Below, in pieces: positions 1-6,546 of a stretch of 7,812 bases of DNA. The DNA lies in NCBI GenBank assembly GCA_003695505.1, contig RFIY01000314.1, positions 1 through 7,812 on the forward strand. Reading direction: 5' to 3'. Made by a program: the position numbers and the translations under genes. Below the pieces are notes generated by a model. The model saw nothing but the letters and a program-made list of their open reading frames with translations, was not told the origin of the DNA and ran no database searches. The DNA is from J088 sp003695505 [NCBI: Candidatus Dadabacteria bacterium]. Its GTDB lineage: Bacteria; J088. Position 1 is the stretch's first letter, and every line of letters starts with the position of its first letter.

Positions 1-104
1 AGACGGCGTTTCAGCTTGCTGCCCGGCACCTCGACGTGACGACGGTAGGCCATCGTCGCGTTGCGAATACGGGTCAGGAAATCTGCGATCGGATCGGTCA
101 TCAT
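1..104 (-). CDS. rpsH: 30S ribosomal protein S8, N-terminal fragment (runs off left edge)
   Basis: Only the first 34 codons plus two bases are present; the rest lies beyond position 1. The peptide begins [16 protein letters not shown], which is the typical S8 start, followed by a basic stretch ending VPGSKLKRR at the edge. S8 binds helix 21 of 16S rRNA in the platform and in enteric bacteria represses translation of the spc genes; whether it does so here cannot be seen. Two ATG codons stand in tandem (104-102 and 101-99). The Shine-Dalgarno at 114-119 is 9 nt from the first and 12 nt from the second, so the first is preferred. The gene begins 13 nt after the S14 stop codon, and its ribosome binding site touches that stop, which suggests coupled translation. 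Confidence 0.95.
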   Translation of the reverse strand, partial: MMTDPIADFLTRIRNATMAYRRHVEVPGSKLKRR

Positions 105-113
105 GGTCTTGAT

Positions 114-119
114 CCCCTT
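114..119 (-). promoter_or_regulatory. Shine-Dalgarno of rpsH
   Basis: The minus strand reads AAGGGG here, overlapping two bases of the S14 stop codon TAA (120-118). Spacing of 9 nt favours the first of the two tandem ATG codons of rpsH, at 104. Confidence 0.7.
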
Positions 120-303
120 ACCAACTGGCCTTCTTCATGCCCGGGATCTGCCCCTGACTTGCCATCTCGCGCAGGCAAATCCGGCAAAGATTGTACTTGC
201 GGTAGACACTGCGAGGGCGGCCGCACCGACCACATCTTGTGTACTTGCGAACCTTGAATTTCGGTTCGCGCTTCTGCTTCTCGATAATTGCTTTACGTGG
301 CAT
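118..303 (-). CDS. rpsZ: 30S ribosomal protein S14, zinc-binding short form (type Z)
   Basis: A complete 61-residue S14, the short form of the family (the cysteine-free long form is about 100 residues). It sits in the 30S head near S3, S10 and S19 and contacts 16S rRNA. Two CxxC pairs are visible, C24/C27 in RCGRCGR and C40/C43 in LCRICLRE, forming the expected four-cysteine zinc ribbon. The C-terminus [10 protein letters not shown] is the standard ending. The ATG at 303 follows the rplE stop by 17 nt, with a weak Shine-Dalgarno (AGGG at 318-315). Being the only S14 in the spc position, it is probably the main S14 of the organism. Some genomes carry an additional zinc-free copy elsewhere, which this window cannot show. 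The alternative symbol is rpsN. Confidence 0.97.
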   Translation of the reverse strand: MPRKAIIEKQKREPKFKVRKYTRCGRCGRPRSVYRKYNLCRICLREMASQGQIPGMKKASW

Positions 304-320
304 CGCTGATTCAGCCCTGT

Positions 321-860
321 TTATTTCCGGAACGGCATGCCCAGCAGACGAAGCAGCTCGCGCGCTTCATCATCACTGGTTGCCGTGGTAACAATCGAAA
401 TATTCATCCCGCGTACACGATCGACCTTATCCACGGAAACTTCCGGGAAAATAATCTGCTCGCGAATCCCGAGATTGTAATTGCCGTTGCCATCGAACGC
501 GCGTGGACTGACACCGCGAAAGTCCTTGACGCGCGGCAGCGCGGCGACGATCAGACGATCCAGGAATTCCCACATGCGTTCACGCCGCAACGTGACAAAG
601 ACGCCGATCGGCATTCCTTCGCGCAGCTTGAAGCCGGCAATCGACCGACGCGCGCGGGCAATGACCGGATGCTGACCGGTGATCGCACCAAGCACCTGCT
701 GCGTCGCTTCCAGCACCTTGGCGTTCTGCACGGCCTCACCGAGGCCAACATTGACGGTAATTTTCTCAAGGCGTGGCACCTGATGAGGATTCGTATACCC
801 GAACTCCTCACGCAGCTTGCCAACGACCTCGTTGCGGTACATGTCCAGTAGCCGTGCCAC
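321..860 (-). CDS. rplE: 50S ribosomal protein L5
   Basis: A full-length L5 of 179 residues, the same length as the Escherichia coli protein. L5 binds 5S rRNA and helix 84 of 23S rRNA in the central protuberance and contacts the P-site tRNA and the S13 bridge. The family signature [16 protein letters not shown] lies at residues 28-43, [12 protein letters not shown] at about 92-103, [16 protein letters not shown] at 113-128, and REQIIFPEV near 133-141. The ending GMPFRK is typical. The start is GTG at 860: a strong Shine-Dalgarno (868-873) lies 7 nt upstream, and the residues it adds ([11 protein letters not shown]) match the family N-terminus, so the in-frame ATG at 842 is rejected. Only 3 nt separate it from the rplX stop. 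Confidence 0.98.
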   Translation of the reverse strand: MARLLDMYRNEVVGKLREEFGYTNPHQVPRLEKITVNVGLGEAVQNAKVLEATQQVLGAITGQHPVIARARRSIAGFKLREGMPIGVFVTLRRERMWEFLDRLIVAALPRVKDFRGVSPRAFDGNGNYNLGIREQIIFPEVSVDKVDRVRGMNISIVTTATSDDEARELLRLLGMPFRK

Positions 861-863
861 GGC

Positions 864-1193
864 TCAGCCCTCCAGTGTTTCGCCCGACGCCCGCGAAACG
901 CGGACCCGGCGACCGTCTTCCTGGCGCTTGCTGCTGATCCGGCTGGCTTTTTCGGCCGTGGGATCCCAGAAGCGCACGTTCGAAATATGGATCGGCGCCT
1001 CGCGCTCGACAATACCGCCATGCGGCTGCTTCTGTGTCGGGCGTTGATGCACCTTGACGCGATTGATTCCCGCAACGACAACGCGACCGCGTTCGCGGTC
1101 AACGCTGATGATCTTGCCCCGGCGGCCTACATCCCGGCCGGCCACGACAATGACTTCATCCCCCTTGCGGAGACGGATACGTGTCCGCGACAT
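864..1193 (-). CDS. rplX: 50S ribosomal protein L24
   Basis: A complete L24 of 109 residues, slightly longer than the roughly 104 of E. coli. L24 is an assembly initiator that binds the 5' domain of 23S rRNA and lies beside the peptide exit. The N-terminal KOW motif is clear (RKGDEVIVVAGRDVGRRGKI, residues 9-28), followed by VVVAGINRVKVHQRPTQ (about 38-54) and the conserved acidic-aliphatic segment GGIVEREAPIHISNV (59-73). The C-terminal third is basic and less conserved (RRVRVSRASGE). The ATG at 1193 overlaps the rplN stop by one base (TGATG). An in-frame GTG at 1196 immediately precedes it, but the GGAGG at 1201-1205 is 7 nt from the ATG and only 4 nt from the GTG, so ATG is chosen. Tight coupling to rplN is likely. 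Confidence 0.96.
   Translation of the reverse strand: MSRTRIRLRKGDEVIVVAGRDVGRRGKIISVDRERGRVVVAGINRVKVHQRPTQKQPHGGIVEREAPIHISNVRFWDPTAEKASRISSKRQEDGRRVRVSRASGETLEG
868..873 (-). promoter_or_regulatory. Shine-Dalgarno of rplE, fixes a GTG start
   Basis: The minus strand reads GGAGGG, inside the last codons of rplX, 7 nt before the GTG at 860. The distance to the next in-frame ATG (842) is too long for that codon to be the start. Confidence 0.8.
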
Positions 1194-1561
1194 CACAACA
1201 CCTCCGGCGCAAGCGAGATGATTTTCATGAACCGGCGGCCGCGAAGTTCGCGGGCAATCGGCCCAAAAATCCGCGTCCCCAGCGGCTCATTATTCTTGTT
1301 GATCAATACGGCGCTGTTGCGGTCGAATCGAATGTAGCTACCGTCCTTCCGCCCGACTTCCTTGCGGGTTCGCACTACGACTGCACGATGGACGGTACCT
1401 TTCTTGACGCGACTGTTGGGGATTGCCTCTTTGACCGTGACAACGATCACGTCGCCGACGGAGGCATACCGCCGCCGCGTTCCACCGAGCACCTTGATGC
1501 ACTGAACTTTTTTGGCGCCGCTGTTGTCAGCAACGTCGAGCATGGATTGTGCCTGGATCAT
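1193..1561 (-). CDS. rplN: 50S ribosomal protein L14
   Basis: A full-length L14 of 122 residues (E. coli 123). L14 is a five-stranded barrel protein at the subunit interface that binds 23S rRNA with L3 and L19, forms bridge B8 to 16S rRNA, and is the docking point for the silencing factor RsfS. Visible family blocks are the N-terminus [18 protein letters not shown], the central [16 protein letters not shown] (53-68), [14 protein letters not shown] (75-88) and the C-terminal signature [13 protein letters not shown] (95-107). The ATG at 1561 lies 12 nt after the rpsQ stop, with GGGG at 1572-1569 as a modest ribosome binding site. Its TGA stop shares one base with the rplX start. By convention this is the first gene of the spc block, but no promoter-like break is seen before it. 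Confidence 0.98.
   Translation of the reverse strand: MIQAQSMLDVADNSGAKKVQCIKVLGGTRRRYASVGDVIVVTVKEAIPNSRVKKGTVHRAVVVRTRKEVGRKDGSYIRFDRNSAVLINKNNEPLGTRIFGPIARELRGRRFMKIISLAPEVL
1201..1205 (-). promoter_or_regulatory. Shine-Dalgarno of rplX
   Basis: GGAGG on the minus strand within the end of rplN, 7 nt before the ATG at 1193 and 4 nt before the GTG at 1196. The spacing favours the ATG. Confidence 0.75.
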
Positions 1562-1573
1562 GCTGCTACCCCG

Positions 1574-1849
1574 TTACCTGGCCCGTTCAACAATTTCGAC
1601 AACAGCCCAGCGCTTCTTGCGCGACAGCGGTCTCGTCTCGACCAGCATGACGCGATCACCAATGTTGCACTGATTCTGTTCGTCGTGCGCGTGATACCGC
1701 TTACTGCGTCGGACGTACTTGCCGTAGACGGGGTGTTTTTCGATACGCTCGACGTTGACCACGACGGTCTTGTCCATCTTGTTCGAGCGCACGACACCCA
1801 CTACGCGACGCCGCCGGGCGGTATGTGTCGTTTTTTCTTCGCCGCTCAT
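1574..1849 (-). CDS. rpsQ: 30S ribosomal protein S17
   Basis: A complete S17 of 91 residues (E. coli 84). S17 is an OB-fold primary binder of the 16S 5' domain (helices 7 and 11) needed early in 30S assembly. The core begins [20 protein letters not shown] (14-33), with the typical [13 protein letters not shown] at 45-57, GDRVML at 64-69, and the family signature [11 protein letters not shown] at 71-81. The N-terminal extension of about 12 residues ([12 protein letters not shown]) is polar and probably disordered. The ATG at 1849 overlaps the rpmC stop in an ATGA junction of 4 nt, which suggests translational coupling with L29. Confidence 0.98.
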   Translation of the reverse strand: MSGEEKTTHTARRRRVVGVVRSNKMDKTVVVNVERIEKHPVYGKYVRRSKRYHAHDEQNQCNIGDRVMLVETRPLSRKKRWAVVEIVERAR

Positions 1850-2046
1850 GCCTGCTCTGCCTTCTGTTGCTCGCTACGCACGGTCAGCAGCCGCGCAAGG
1901 TGTTTCTTTGCTGCGCGATATTCGCGCAGCGCACCGGCGTCGGTCTGCAGCTTCATGCGCAGATCAAAAATCTTTTTGCGGGTGTCACGAATCTCGCCTT
2001 CGAGATCGGCACCACTCATTCCACGAATATCACTCAGGTCCGCCAT
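1846..2046 (-). CDS. rpmC: 50S ribosomal protein L29
   Basis: A complete L29 of 66 residues (E. coli 63). It is a small helical-hairpin protein beside L23 at the polypeptide tunnel exit, near the docking site for trigger factor and the signal recognition particle. The sequence shows the expected two-helix pattern: an acidic first helix ([23 protein letters not shown] is the core, residues 11-33) and a basic second helix ([18 protein letters not shown], 39-56). The ATG at 2046 follows the rplP stop by 4 nt, with AGGG at 2061-2058 inside the end of rplP. It ends in the ATGA overlap with rpsQ. The C-terminal tail SEQQKAEQA is polar and variable. Confidence 0.96.
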   Translation of the reverse strand: MADLSDIRGMSGADLEGEIRDTRKKIFDLRMKLQTDAGALREYRAAKKHLARLLTVRSEQQKAEQA

Positions 2047-2050
2047 GGCT

Positions 2051-2461
2051 TTAATCGCCCTTGGTCAGAAAACGGGTCTTGACCGGCATCTTGTGCGCAG
2101 CGAGCCGCATGGCTTCGCGTGCGAGCGATTCCGGAACTCCGTCAAGTTCAAAAATAATCCGCCCACGCCGAATCGGCGCGACCCAGTACTCCAGGTTACC
2201 TTTCCCCTTACCCATACGCGTCTCAAGGGGTTTCTTGGTAATCGGCTTGTCGGGAAAGACGCGAATCCAGACCTTTCCGCCCCGTTTGATATGGCGGTTG
2301 ATCGCAATACGCCCCGCCTCGATCTGCCGGCTGGTCAACTGGCCATGCTCAAGCGATTGCAGTGCATAACGTCCGAAGGCGATGTCAGACCCCCGCCACG
2401 CCTTGCCACGGATACGGCCCTTTTGCTGTTTGCGGTGTTTGACCCGCTTTGGCATCAACAC
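2051..2461 (-). CDS. rplP: 50S ribosomal protein L16
   Basis: A full-length L16 of 136 residues, the same length as E. coli L16. It sits between the central protuberance and the L7/L12 stalk base, contacts the elbow of A-site tRNA, and is needed for late 50S maturation. Family blocks are the N-terminus [27 protein letters not shown] (74-89, including the arginine-82 that aligns with E. coli Arg81, hydroxylated there by YcfD), [11 protein letters not shown] (63-73) and [11 protein letters not shown] (121-131). The start is GTG at 2461: AGGAGG at 2469-2474 lies 7 nt upstream, whereas the ATG two codons later (2455) is 13 nt away and would remove the conserved first residues. It starts 12 nt after the rpsC stop. 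Confidence 0.98.
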   Translation of the reverse strand: MLMPKRVKHRKQQKGRIRGKAWRGSDIAFGRYALQSLEHGQLTSRQIEAGRIAINRHIKRGGKVWIRVFPDKPITKKPLETRMGKGKGNLEYWVAPIRRGRIIFELDGVPESLAREAMRLAAHKMPVKTRFLTKGD

Positions 2462-2468
2462 GGCTTAT

Positions 2469-2474
2469 CCTCCT
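2469..2474 (-). promoter_or_regulatory. Shine-Dalgarno of rplP, fixes a GTG start
   Basis: A perfect AGGAGG on the minus strand whose first base is the last base of the rpsC stop TGA. The 7-nt spacing points to the GTG at 2461. It is the strongest ribosome binding site among the junctions. Confidence 0.85.
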
Positions 2475-3142
2475 CAGGACCGGGACTCACCGGTCAAACC
2501 GGCGCGTCCAGACTGGTATTGTTCACCCAGGAATACCCAGACCTTGACGCCAATGACTCCGTACTTCGTCTTTGCCTCCGCAAACCCGTAGTCGATGTCA
2601 GCACGCAACGTCTGAAGCGGCAGCCGCCCAACGCGGTACCATTCGATCCGAGCCATGTCTGCCCCGCCGAGACGCCCGGCCGTCCGCACCTTGATGCCTT
2701 CGACGCCGAACTTCAGAGCATTCGAGATAGCCTTCTTCATGGCACGACGAAATGCGACCCGCCGTTCCAACTGAACCGCAATCGCTTCGGCCACGAGTTG
2801 CGCACTCGTCTCGGGACGCGGGACCTCCTTGATCTCGATCTGCACTTCGCGATTGATCAGCTTCGCGACTTCCTCACGCAGCGCCTCGATCGCTTCGCCC
2901 TTCCGGCCGATCGCAAGACCTGGCCGCGCGGTGTGAATCTTGACCGTGACCACCTGAGCTCCCGGTCGTTCGATCTCGATCCGTGCTACACCCGCGCTAT
3001 ACAGGCGCTCCTTGATGAATCGACGGATCTTCTCGTCTTCGTGCAGGAACTCCGCAACAGTGGGACCTTCGGCGTACCAGCGCGCGTCCCAGTCGCGCGT
3101 GATGCCAACGCGAAACCCGATTGGATGTACTTTCTGGCCCAC
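2474..3142 (-). CDS. rpsC: 30S ribosomal protein S3
   Basis: A complete S3 of 222 residues (E. coli 233; the C-terminal tail is shorter). S3 lies in the 30S head at the mRNA entry channel and, with S4 and S5, unwinds mRNA structure. The N-terminus [18 protein letters not shown] is canonical. A type II KH domain follows, with its GxxG loop GRKG at 79-82. The C-terminal domain holds [15 protein letters not shown] (125-139), containing the basic residues matching those implicated in helicase activity in E. coli, then [14 protein letters not shown] (155-168) and [13 protein letters not shown] (178-190). The start is GTG at 3142, 4 nt after the rplV stop, with AGGA at 3153-3150 running into that stop codon. 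No ATG is available nearby in frame to rival it. Confidence 0.98.
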   Translation of the reverse strand: MGQKVHPIGFRVGITRDWDARWYAEGPTVAEFLHEDEKIRRFIKERLYSAGVARIEIERPGAQVVTVKIHTARPGLAIGRKGEAIEALREEVAKLINREVQIEIKEVPRPETSAQLVAEAIAVQLERRVAFRRAMKKAISNALKFGVEGIKVRTAGRLGGADMARIEWYRVGRLPLQTLRADIDYGFAEAKTKYGVIGVKVWVFLGEQYQSGRAGLTGESRS

Positions 3143-3146
3143 GACG

Positions 3147-3485
3147 TTATCCTATTCTCTCTGCGAGTTCCAAAGTGATGTGGCATGTGCGCCGGCGAAT
3201 CAGGTACGCGCGACCTTGCGCCCGGGGGCGGATCCGCTTCATGGTCGGCCCAACGTCAACCGTTGCCCGCTGCACATACAACAGGTCGAGATCCAGGTCT
3301 CCGCGTTGCTCTGCGTTCGCGACCGCCGAGTTCAACAGTTTCAAGACCGCACGTGCCGCCCGGCGGCGAGAAAACGTCAGGGTCTGAATCGCGTCCTCGA
3401 CATCCTTGCCGCGGATCAGGTCCACGACGTATCGCGCCTTTCGCGCCGGCACGCGTGCGTACCGCAATGTTGCCTTTGCCGTCAT
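3147..3485 (-). CDS. rplV: 50S ribosomal protein L22
   Basis: A complete L22 of 112 residues (E. coli 110). L22 binds all domains of 23S rRNA and sends an extended beta-hairpin into the exit tunnel, forming with L4 the constriction where macrolide-resistance changes and nascent-chain arrest occur. The globular part shows [18 protein letters not shown] (10-27) and [11 protein letters not shown] (50-60); the hairpin region is about 78-103 with the tip in [16 protein letters not shown] (84-99). The tip looks ordinary in length, with no insertion or deletion of the kind tied to macrolide resistance. The ATG at 3485 is 2 nt after the rpsS stop (TAG); the ribosome binding site is poor (an AAGAAGAG tract), so the gene may depend on coupling to rpsS. 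Confidence 0.97.
   Translation of the reverse strand: MTAKATLRYARVPARKARYVVDLIRGKDVEDAIQTLTFSRRRAARAVLKLLNSAVANAEQRGDLDLDLLYVQRATVDVGPTMKRIRPRAQGRAYLIRRRTCHITLELAERIG
3150..3153 (-). promoter_or_regulatory. Shine-Dalgarno of rpsC, supports a GTG start
   Basis: AGGA on the minus strand inside the last codons of rplV, ending immediately before that gene's TAA stop (3149-3147) and 7 nt before the GTG at 3142. A short match, so support is moderate; conservation of the MGQKVHP start is the stronger argument. Confidence 0.6.
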
Positions 3486-3487
3486 TG

Positions 3488-3766
3488 CTATCTCTTCTTC
3501 GCCTTCTTGTCTCCGGCATGCCCACGATAGGTGCGCGTCGGAGCAAATTCACCAAGCTTGTGTCCGACCATATCTTCGGTGACGAACACCGGCAGAAAGG
3601 TGCGGCCGTTGTGGACGGCAAACGTAATGCCGACCATGTCCGGAGTAATCGTCGAACGCCGCGACCAGGTTTTGATGACCTGGCGACTCCCTGACTCGCG
3701 GTGACGATCCACCTTGCGCGCCAGGCTCGGCTCGATGTAGGGTCCTTTTTTGATTGAACGTGGCAT
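3488..3766 (-). CDS. rpsS: 30S ribosomal protein S19
   Basis: A complete S19 of 92 residues, the same length as the E. coli protein. S19 binds 16S rRNA in the 30S head with S13 and contributes to bridges to the 50S central protuberance. The N-terminus [15 protein letters not shown], the block [18 protein letters not shown] (37-54) and the signature [19 protein letters not shown] (62-80) followed by RGH are all present. The C-terminal tail is strongly basic (DKKAKKR). The ATG at 3766 has a CGAGGA ribosome binding site (around 3780-3775) just before the gene, in the 15-nt gap after rplB. It ends with TAG 2 nt before rplV. Confidence 0.98.
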   Translation of the reverse strand: MPRSIKKGPYIEPSLARKVDRHRESGSRQVIKTWSRRSTITPDMVGITFAVHNGRTFLPVFVTEDMVGHKLGEFAPTRTYRGHAGDKKAKKR

Positions 3767-3781
3767 GCTGCTGTTCCTCGC

Positions 3782-4612
3782 CTACTTGCCGTACCGCCGA
3801 CGCACGATAAACTTGTCGGTCGGATGGTTCTTCTTCCGTGTGCGATAGCCTTTGGTCGGTTTGCCCCAGGGCGTCTGCGGGTGGTTACCCTTGCCTCGCC
3901 CTTCACCACCACCATGCGGGTGATCGACCGGGTTCATCGCAATACCCCGAACACTGGGACGCCGTCCGAGCCAGCGAGACCGTCCGGCCTTACCGAGCTT
4001 CAGGTTGGCGTGCTCGACGTTGCCAACGACCCCGACGGTCGCCCAGCAATTGCCGTGGACATTACGCATTTCACCGGAAGGCAGGCGCAACAGTGTGTAT
4101 CCGCCATCGTGCGCCATGATTTGCGCGCTGGCACCGGCAGAACGGCACATCTGCCCACCTTTTCCGATTTTCAGTTCGATATTGTGGACAACCGTACCAG
4201 TTGGCAGATCCTTGAGCGCCTTGGCGTGCCCGGGCTTGACATCGGCCTGCTCTCCGGCGATCACCGTGTCCCCATCGGTCAGCCCCACAGGCGCCAGAAT
4301 GTAACGCTTTTCACCATCCGCATAGTGCAGCAGCGCGATATAGGCGCTACGGTTGGGATCGTACTCGATTCCGGCAACCTTCGCTGGTACACCCTGCTTG
4401 TCGTGACGCTTGAAGTCGATCCGACGGTAGCGGCGCTTGTGCCCGCCACCACGCGTCCACATCGTCATGCGCCCCTGGTTGTTGCGCCCAGCCTTACGAT
4501 GAATCGGCTCCAGCAGAGACTTTTCAGGTTCGCTACGGGTAACCTCGCCGAAACTGCTGGTCGACATGTGGCGTCGACTCGGCGTATACGGTTTGTATTT
4601 TTTTACAGCCAT
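3782..4612 (-). CDS. rplB: 50S ribosomal protein L2
   Basis: A full-length L2 of 276 residues (E. coli 273). L2 is a primary 23S rRNA binder next to the peptidyl transferase centre and needed for subunit association. In order: a basic N-terminal extension ([14 protein letters not shown]), the OB-like domain with [20 protein letters not shown] (42-61), the SH3-like domain with [17 protein letters not shown] (151-167), and the C-terminal loop [19 protein letters not shown] (221-239), whose histidines include the one equivalent to E. coli His229. It ends [11 protein letters not shown] as expected. The ATG at 4612 lies 5 nt after the rplW stop, with AAGGGG at 4628-4623 as the ribosome binding site. 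An A7 run at the fourth codon simply encodes Lys-Lys. Confidence 0.98.
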   Translation of the reverse strand: MAVKKYKPYTPSRRHMSTSSFGEVTRSEPEKSLLEPIHRKAGRNNQGRMTMWTRGGGHKRRYRRIDFKRHDKQGVPAKVAGIEYDPNRSAYIALLHYADGEKRYILAPVGLTDGDTVIAGEQADVKPGHAKALKDLPTGTVVHNIELKIGKGGQMCRSAGASAQIMAHDGGYTLLRLPSGEMRNVHGNCWATVGVVGNVEHANLKLGKAGRSRWLGRRPSVRGIAMNPVDHPHGGGEGRGKGNHPQTPWGKPTKGYRTRKKNHPTDKFIVRRRYGK

Positions 4613-4617
4613 GTCGC

Positions 4618-4911
4618 TTACGCCCCTTCAAAGACCGGGATCGTCTGCCCCGGCACGACCTGAACATAGGCCTTTTTCCAGTTGGGTCGCTTACCCAGCG
4701 TCCGCCCAAAGCGTTTGACTTTGCCGCGTACGATCAGCGTCCGAACCGAAACAACCTGCACGTCGAACAACTGCTCGACCGCGCGGCGGATCTCGTTCTT
4801 GCCGGCCCGTCGATCAACTTCGAATACATAGACGTTTTCTTCGCCCTGAGCCGTGAACGATTTTTCGGTGACCAGCGGACGACGAATCACGTTGTAAAGA
4901 TTCACACTCAT
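4618..4911 (-). CDS. rplW: 50S ribosomal protein L23
   Basis: A complete L23 of 97 residues (E. coli 100). L23 lines the tunnel exit and is the main docking site for trigger factor and the signal recognition particle. The N-terminal block [12 protein letters not shown] (7-18) contains E16, the position matching the trigger-factor-contacting glutamate of E. coli L23. It is followed by [21 protein letters not shown] (26-46), a two-strand-helix core, and the basic tip [21 protein letters not shown] (63-83), which is the loop inserted into rRNA. The ATG at 4911 overlaps the rplD stop in an ATGA junction, so coupled translation with L4 is likely. Confidence 0.97.
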   Translation of the reverse strand: MSVNLYNVIRRPLVTEKSFTAQGEENVYVFEVDRRAGKNEIRRAVEQLFDVQVVSVRTLIVRGKVKRFGRTLGKRPNWKKAYVQVVPGQTIPVFEGA

Positions 4912-5564
4912 GCTGCACCTCGCTGAACCGGCGCCAGGCGTTGCCAGACGCGATCAATGGCTTCCTCGGCGACGACGACCGCGTCTGCCCGCAGCACATC
5001 GTAGACGTTGAGCCCCTCTGGCTGGAGCACCCGGACACCATCCAGGTTGCGGAATGCGCGCTCCGCGGCCGACGGAACGCCAGCTTGCTCACGCGGTTGT
5101 CCAACGACGACAAGGACGCGCTTTGCGCCAACAGCGTTGATGACGTCACGCGCCTCTCGTGTCTTTGGCTGTTCCGGAGCGAAACCGCGCAGCACCATCA
5201 ATGCATCGTTCTGCGCACGGTCGGCGACGGCCATTCGCAGTGCAAGTCGGCGCACCTTCTTTGGAAGCTTCGGGGAAACATCCTTCGGGCGCGGGCCATG
5301 TACGGTTCCACCACCTCTCCAGAGCGGACTACGGCGACTTCCGGCGCGTGCCCGGCCAGTCCCTTTCTGGCGCCAGGGCTTGGCTCCACCGCCCGCGACT
5401 TCAGCGCGCGTTTTCGTACTGGCCGTCCAACGACGACGGCGAGCCTGCTGCCAGACCACGGCGGCGTGCAGCACATCACGCCGCGGGCGCACATCGAGCA
5501 GCCCTTCCGGTACGCTGGCTTTACCTGCGTCCTGACCCTTGATATCGATTACTTTGACTTCCAT
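4908..5564 (-). CDS. rplD: 50S ribosomal protein L4
   Basis: A complete L4 of 218 residues (E. coli 201). The globular domain binds domain I of 23S rRNA and the long loop forms the exit-tunnel constriction with L22. The loop is well conserved: [20 protein letters not shown] (47-66), then [20 protein letters not shown] (67-86), the segment where macrolide-resistance changes map in other bacteria; its residues look wild type. [14 protein letters not shown] near the C-terminus is also typical. The first 30 residues and the last 15 are variable. The ATG at 5564 follows the rplC stop by 27 nt, the longest gap in the window, with only a weak GGA (5575-5573) as ribosome binding site. In gammaproteobacteria L4 represses its own operon through an S10 leader; no such leader is visible here. 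Confidence 0.97.
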   Translation of the reverse strand: MEVKVIDIKGQDAGKASVPEGLLDVRPRRDVLHAAVVWQQARRRRWTASTKTRAEVAGGGAKPWRQKGTGRARAGSRRSPLWRGGGTVHGPRPKDVSPKLPKKVRRLALRMAVADRAQNDALMVLRGFAPEQPKTREARDVINAVGAKRVLVVVGQPREQAGVPSAAERAFRNLDGVRVLQPEGLNVYDVLRADAVVVAEEAIDRVWQRLAPVQRGAA

Positions 5565-5591
5565 CGTACTTTTCCGTCAACAGGTTGTCGT

Positions 5592-6212
5592 TCAGCCAGC
5601 CATCTCGATGCGAACCAGCGTATTCGGCGCACCGGGCACGCCGCCCTCGACAAGCAGCAATTGCTCTTCGGGCATCACATCGACTACGACCAGGTTGCGA
5701 ATCGTGCGATACTTGTTGCCGTACTGCCCAGGCAACTTGCGGCCCTTCTTGACGTGCCCAGGTGTAGACGCGGTACCGATACTTCCTGGTGCACGGTGGA
5801 AATTGGACCCGTGCGAGGCACGCCCGCCACCGAATCCGTGGCGCTTCTGGACACCAGCAAAGCCGCGTCCGCGGGTTCTCGCACGGACATTCACCAGGGC
5901 GCCTTTCTCGAACAGATCCGGGCCGAGCTCAGCGCCCACTTCCGGGAGCTCACCTTCTGCGCGAAATTCCGCGACATGCCGGTAAGTGTCGGTTCCCAGT
6001 GATTGAAACACGCCACGCATCGGCTTGCTGATGCGGTCCGGCCGCACCACTTCAAACCCAAGCTGCACGGCGCTGTAACCGTCGACATCCACCGTGCGAT
6101 GTCGCAAAACGCGGCACGGCCCGGCCTTGAGAATCGTCACTGGGCGGATCCGGCCGTTCTCGTCGAAGACCCGGGTCATCCCAATCTTTTTTGCCAGCAG
6201 TCCGAGCGCCAT
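5592..6212 (-). CDS. rplC: 50S ribosomal protein L3
   Basis: A complete L3 of 206 residues (E. coli 209). L3 is one of the two assembly initiators of the 50S subunit, and its extended finger approaches the peptidyl transferase centre. The N-terminus [20 protein letters not shown] is canonical; the extended region runs through [17 protein letters not shown] (114-130), then [14 protein letters not shown] (133-146) and [17 protein letters not shown] (150-166). Gln163 in the GQ pair is at the position of the glutamine methylated by PrmB in E. coli; whether it is modified here is unknown. The ATG at 6212 shares one base with the rpsJ stop (TGATG), so translation is probably coupled to S10. Confidence 0.98.
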   Translation of the reverse strand: MALGLLAKKIGMTRVFDENGRIRPVTILKAGPCRVLRHRTVDVDGYSAVQLGFEVVRPDRISKPMRGVFQSLGTDTYRHVAEFRAEGELPEVGAELGPDLFEKGALVNVRARTRGRGFAGVQKRHGFGGGRASHGSNFHRAPGSIGTASTPGHVKKGRKLPGQYGNKYRTIRNLVVVDVMPEEQLLLVEGGVPGAPNTLVRIEMAG

Positions 6213-6544
6213 CAGCTCGCTTCCTTCACAGTCAGTTGTTTGACCTCGACATTGACACCAGCGGCAAGATTCAGCTTCATCAGCGCGTCGATGGTCGCAT
6301 TTCCGGGCTCGATGATATCGAGCAGCCGACGATGCGTGCGGGTTTCGAACTGCTCCCGGCTACGCTTATCCACGTGCGGGCCACGAATCACCGTGTAGCG
6401 CTCAATCCGTGTCGGCAACGGAATGGGTCCAGAGACCTTCGCACCTGTACGACGCGCTGTATCGACGATTTCCGCGACCGCCTGATCCAGCAGCTTGTAG
6501 TCGAATGACTTCAGCTTGATCCGAATGATCTGATCGGAGGCCAT
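6212..6544 (-). CDS. rpsJ: 30S ribosomal protein S10 (NusE)
   Basis: A complete S10 of 110 residues, a little longer than the usual 100-105. S10 sits in the 30S head and, with NusB, also acts in transcription antitermination; through NusG it can link RNA polymerase and ribosome. The core shows [17 protein letters not shown] (7-23), the loop [20 protein letters not shown] (39-58), then [18 protein letters not shown] (60-77), the signature part. The family normally ends just after the VNVEVK segment; here a short tail (QLTVKEAS) follows, and its last bases overlap the start of rplC. The ATG at 6544 is 2 nt after the fusA TAG, with GAGG at 6555-6552 as a good ribosome binding site inside fusA. 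Normally tuf or a promoter and leader would precede this gene. Confidence 0.98.
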   Translation of the reverse strand: MASDQIIRIKLKSFDYKLLDQAVAEIVDTARRTGAKVSGPIPLPTRIERYTVIRGPHVDKRSREQFETRTHRRLLDIIEPGNATIDALMKLNLAAGVNVEVKQLTVKEAS

Positions 6545-6546
6545 GC

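Noticed and set aside
288-851. A 187-codon plus-strand open frame opposite rplE.
   Set aside because: A shadow of L5; no domain and no independent support.
4598-4604. An A AAA AAA heptamer (minus strand) at the start of rplB that fits the -1 slippery-site pattern.
   Set aside because: It encodes the usual Lys-Lys of L2, the -1 frame would end after about 20 codons, and no stimulatory structure or upstream element is evident. Coincidence is the simplest reading.
3824-4663. A 279-codon plus-strand open frame opposite rplB.
   Set aside because: It lies wholly antisense to an unmistakable L2 gene, has no recognisable domain, and is explained by codon bias of the sense gene.
5565-5591. A TTGACG hexamer resembling a -35 box in the rplC-rplD gap (minus strand).
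   Set aside because: At 16-18 nt downstream there is no convincing -10 hexamer, and the position would place any start inside rplD.
4941-6002. A 353-codon plus-strand open frame opposite rplD and rplC.
   Set aside because: It is antisense to two confident ribosomal genes, crosses their junction without any sign of its own ribosome binding site, and reads as low-information sequence.
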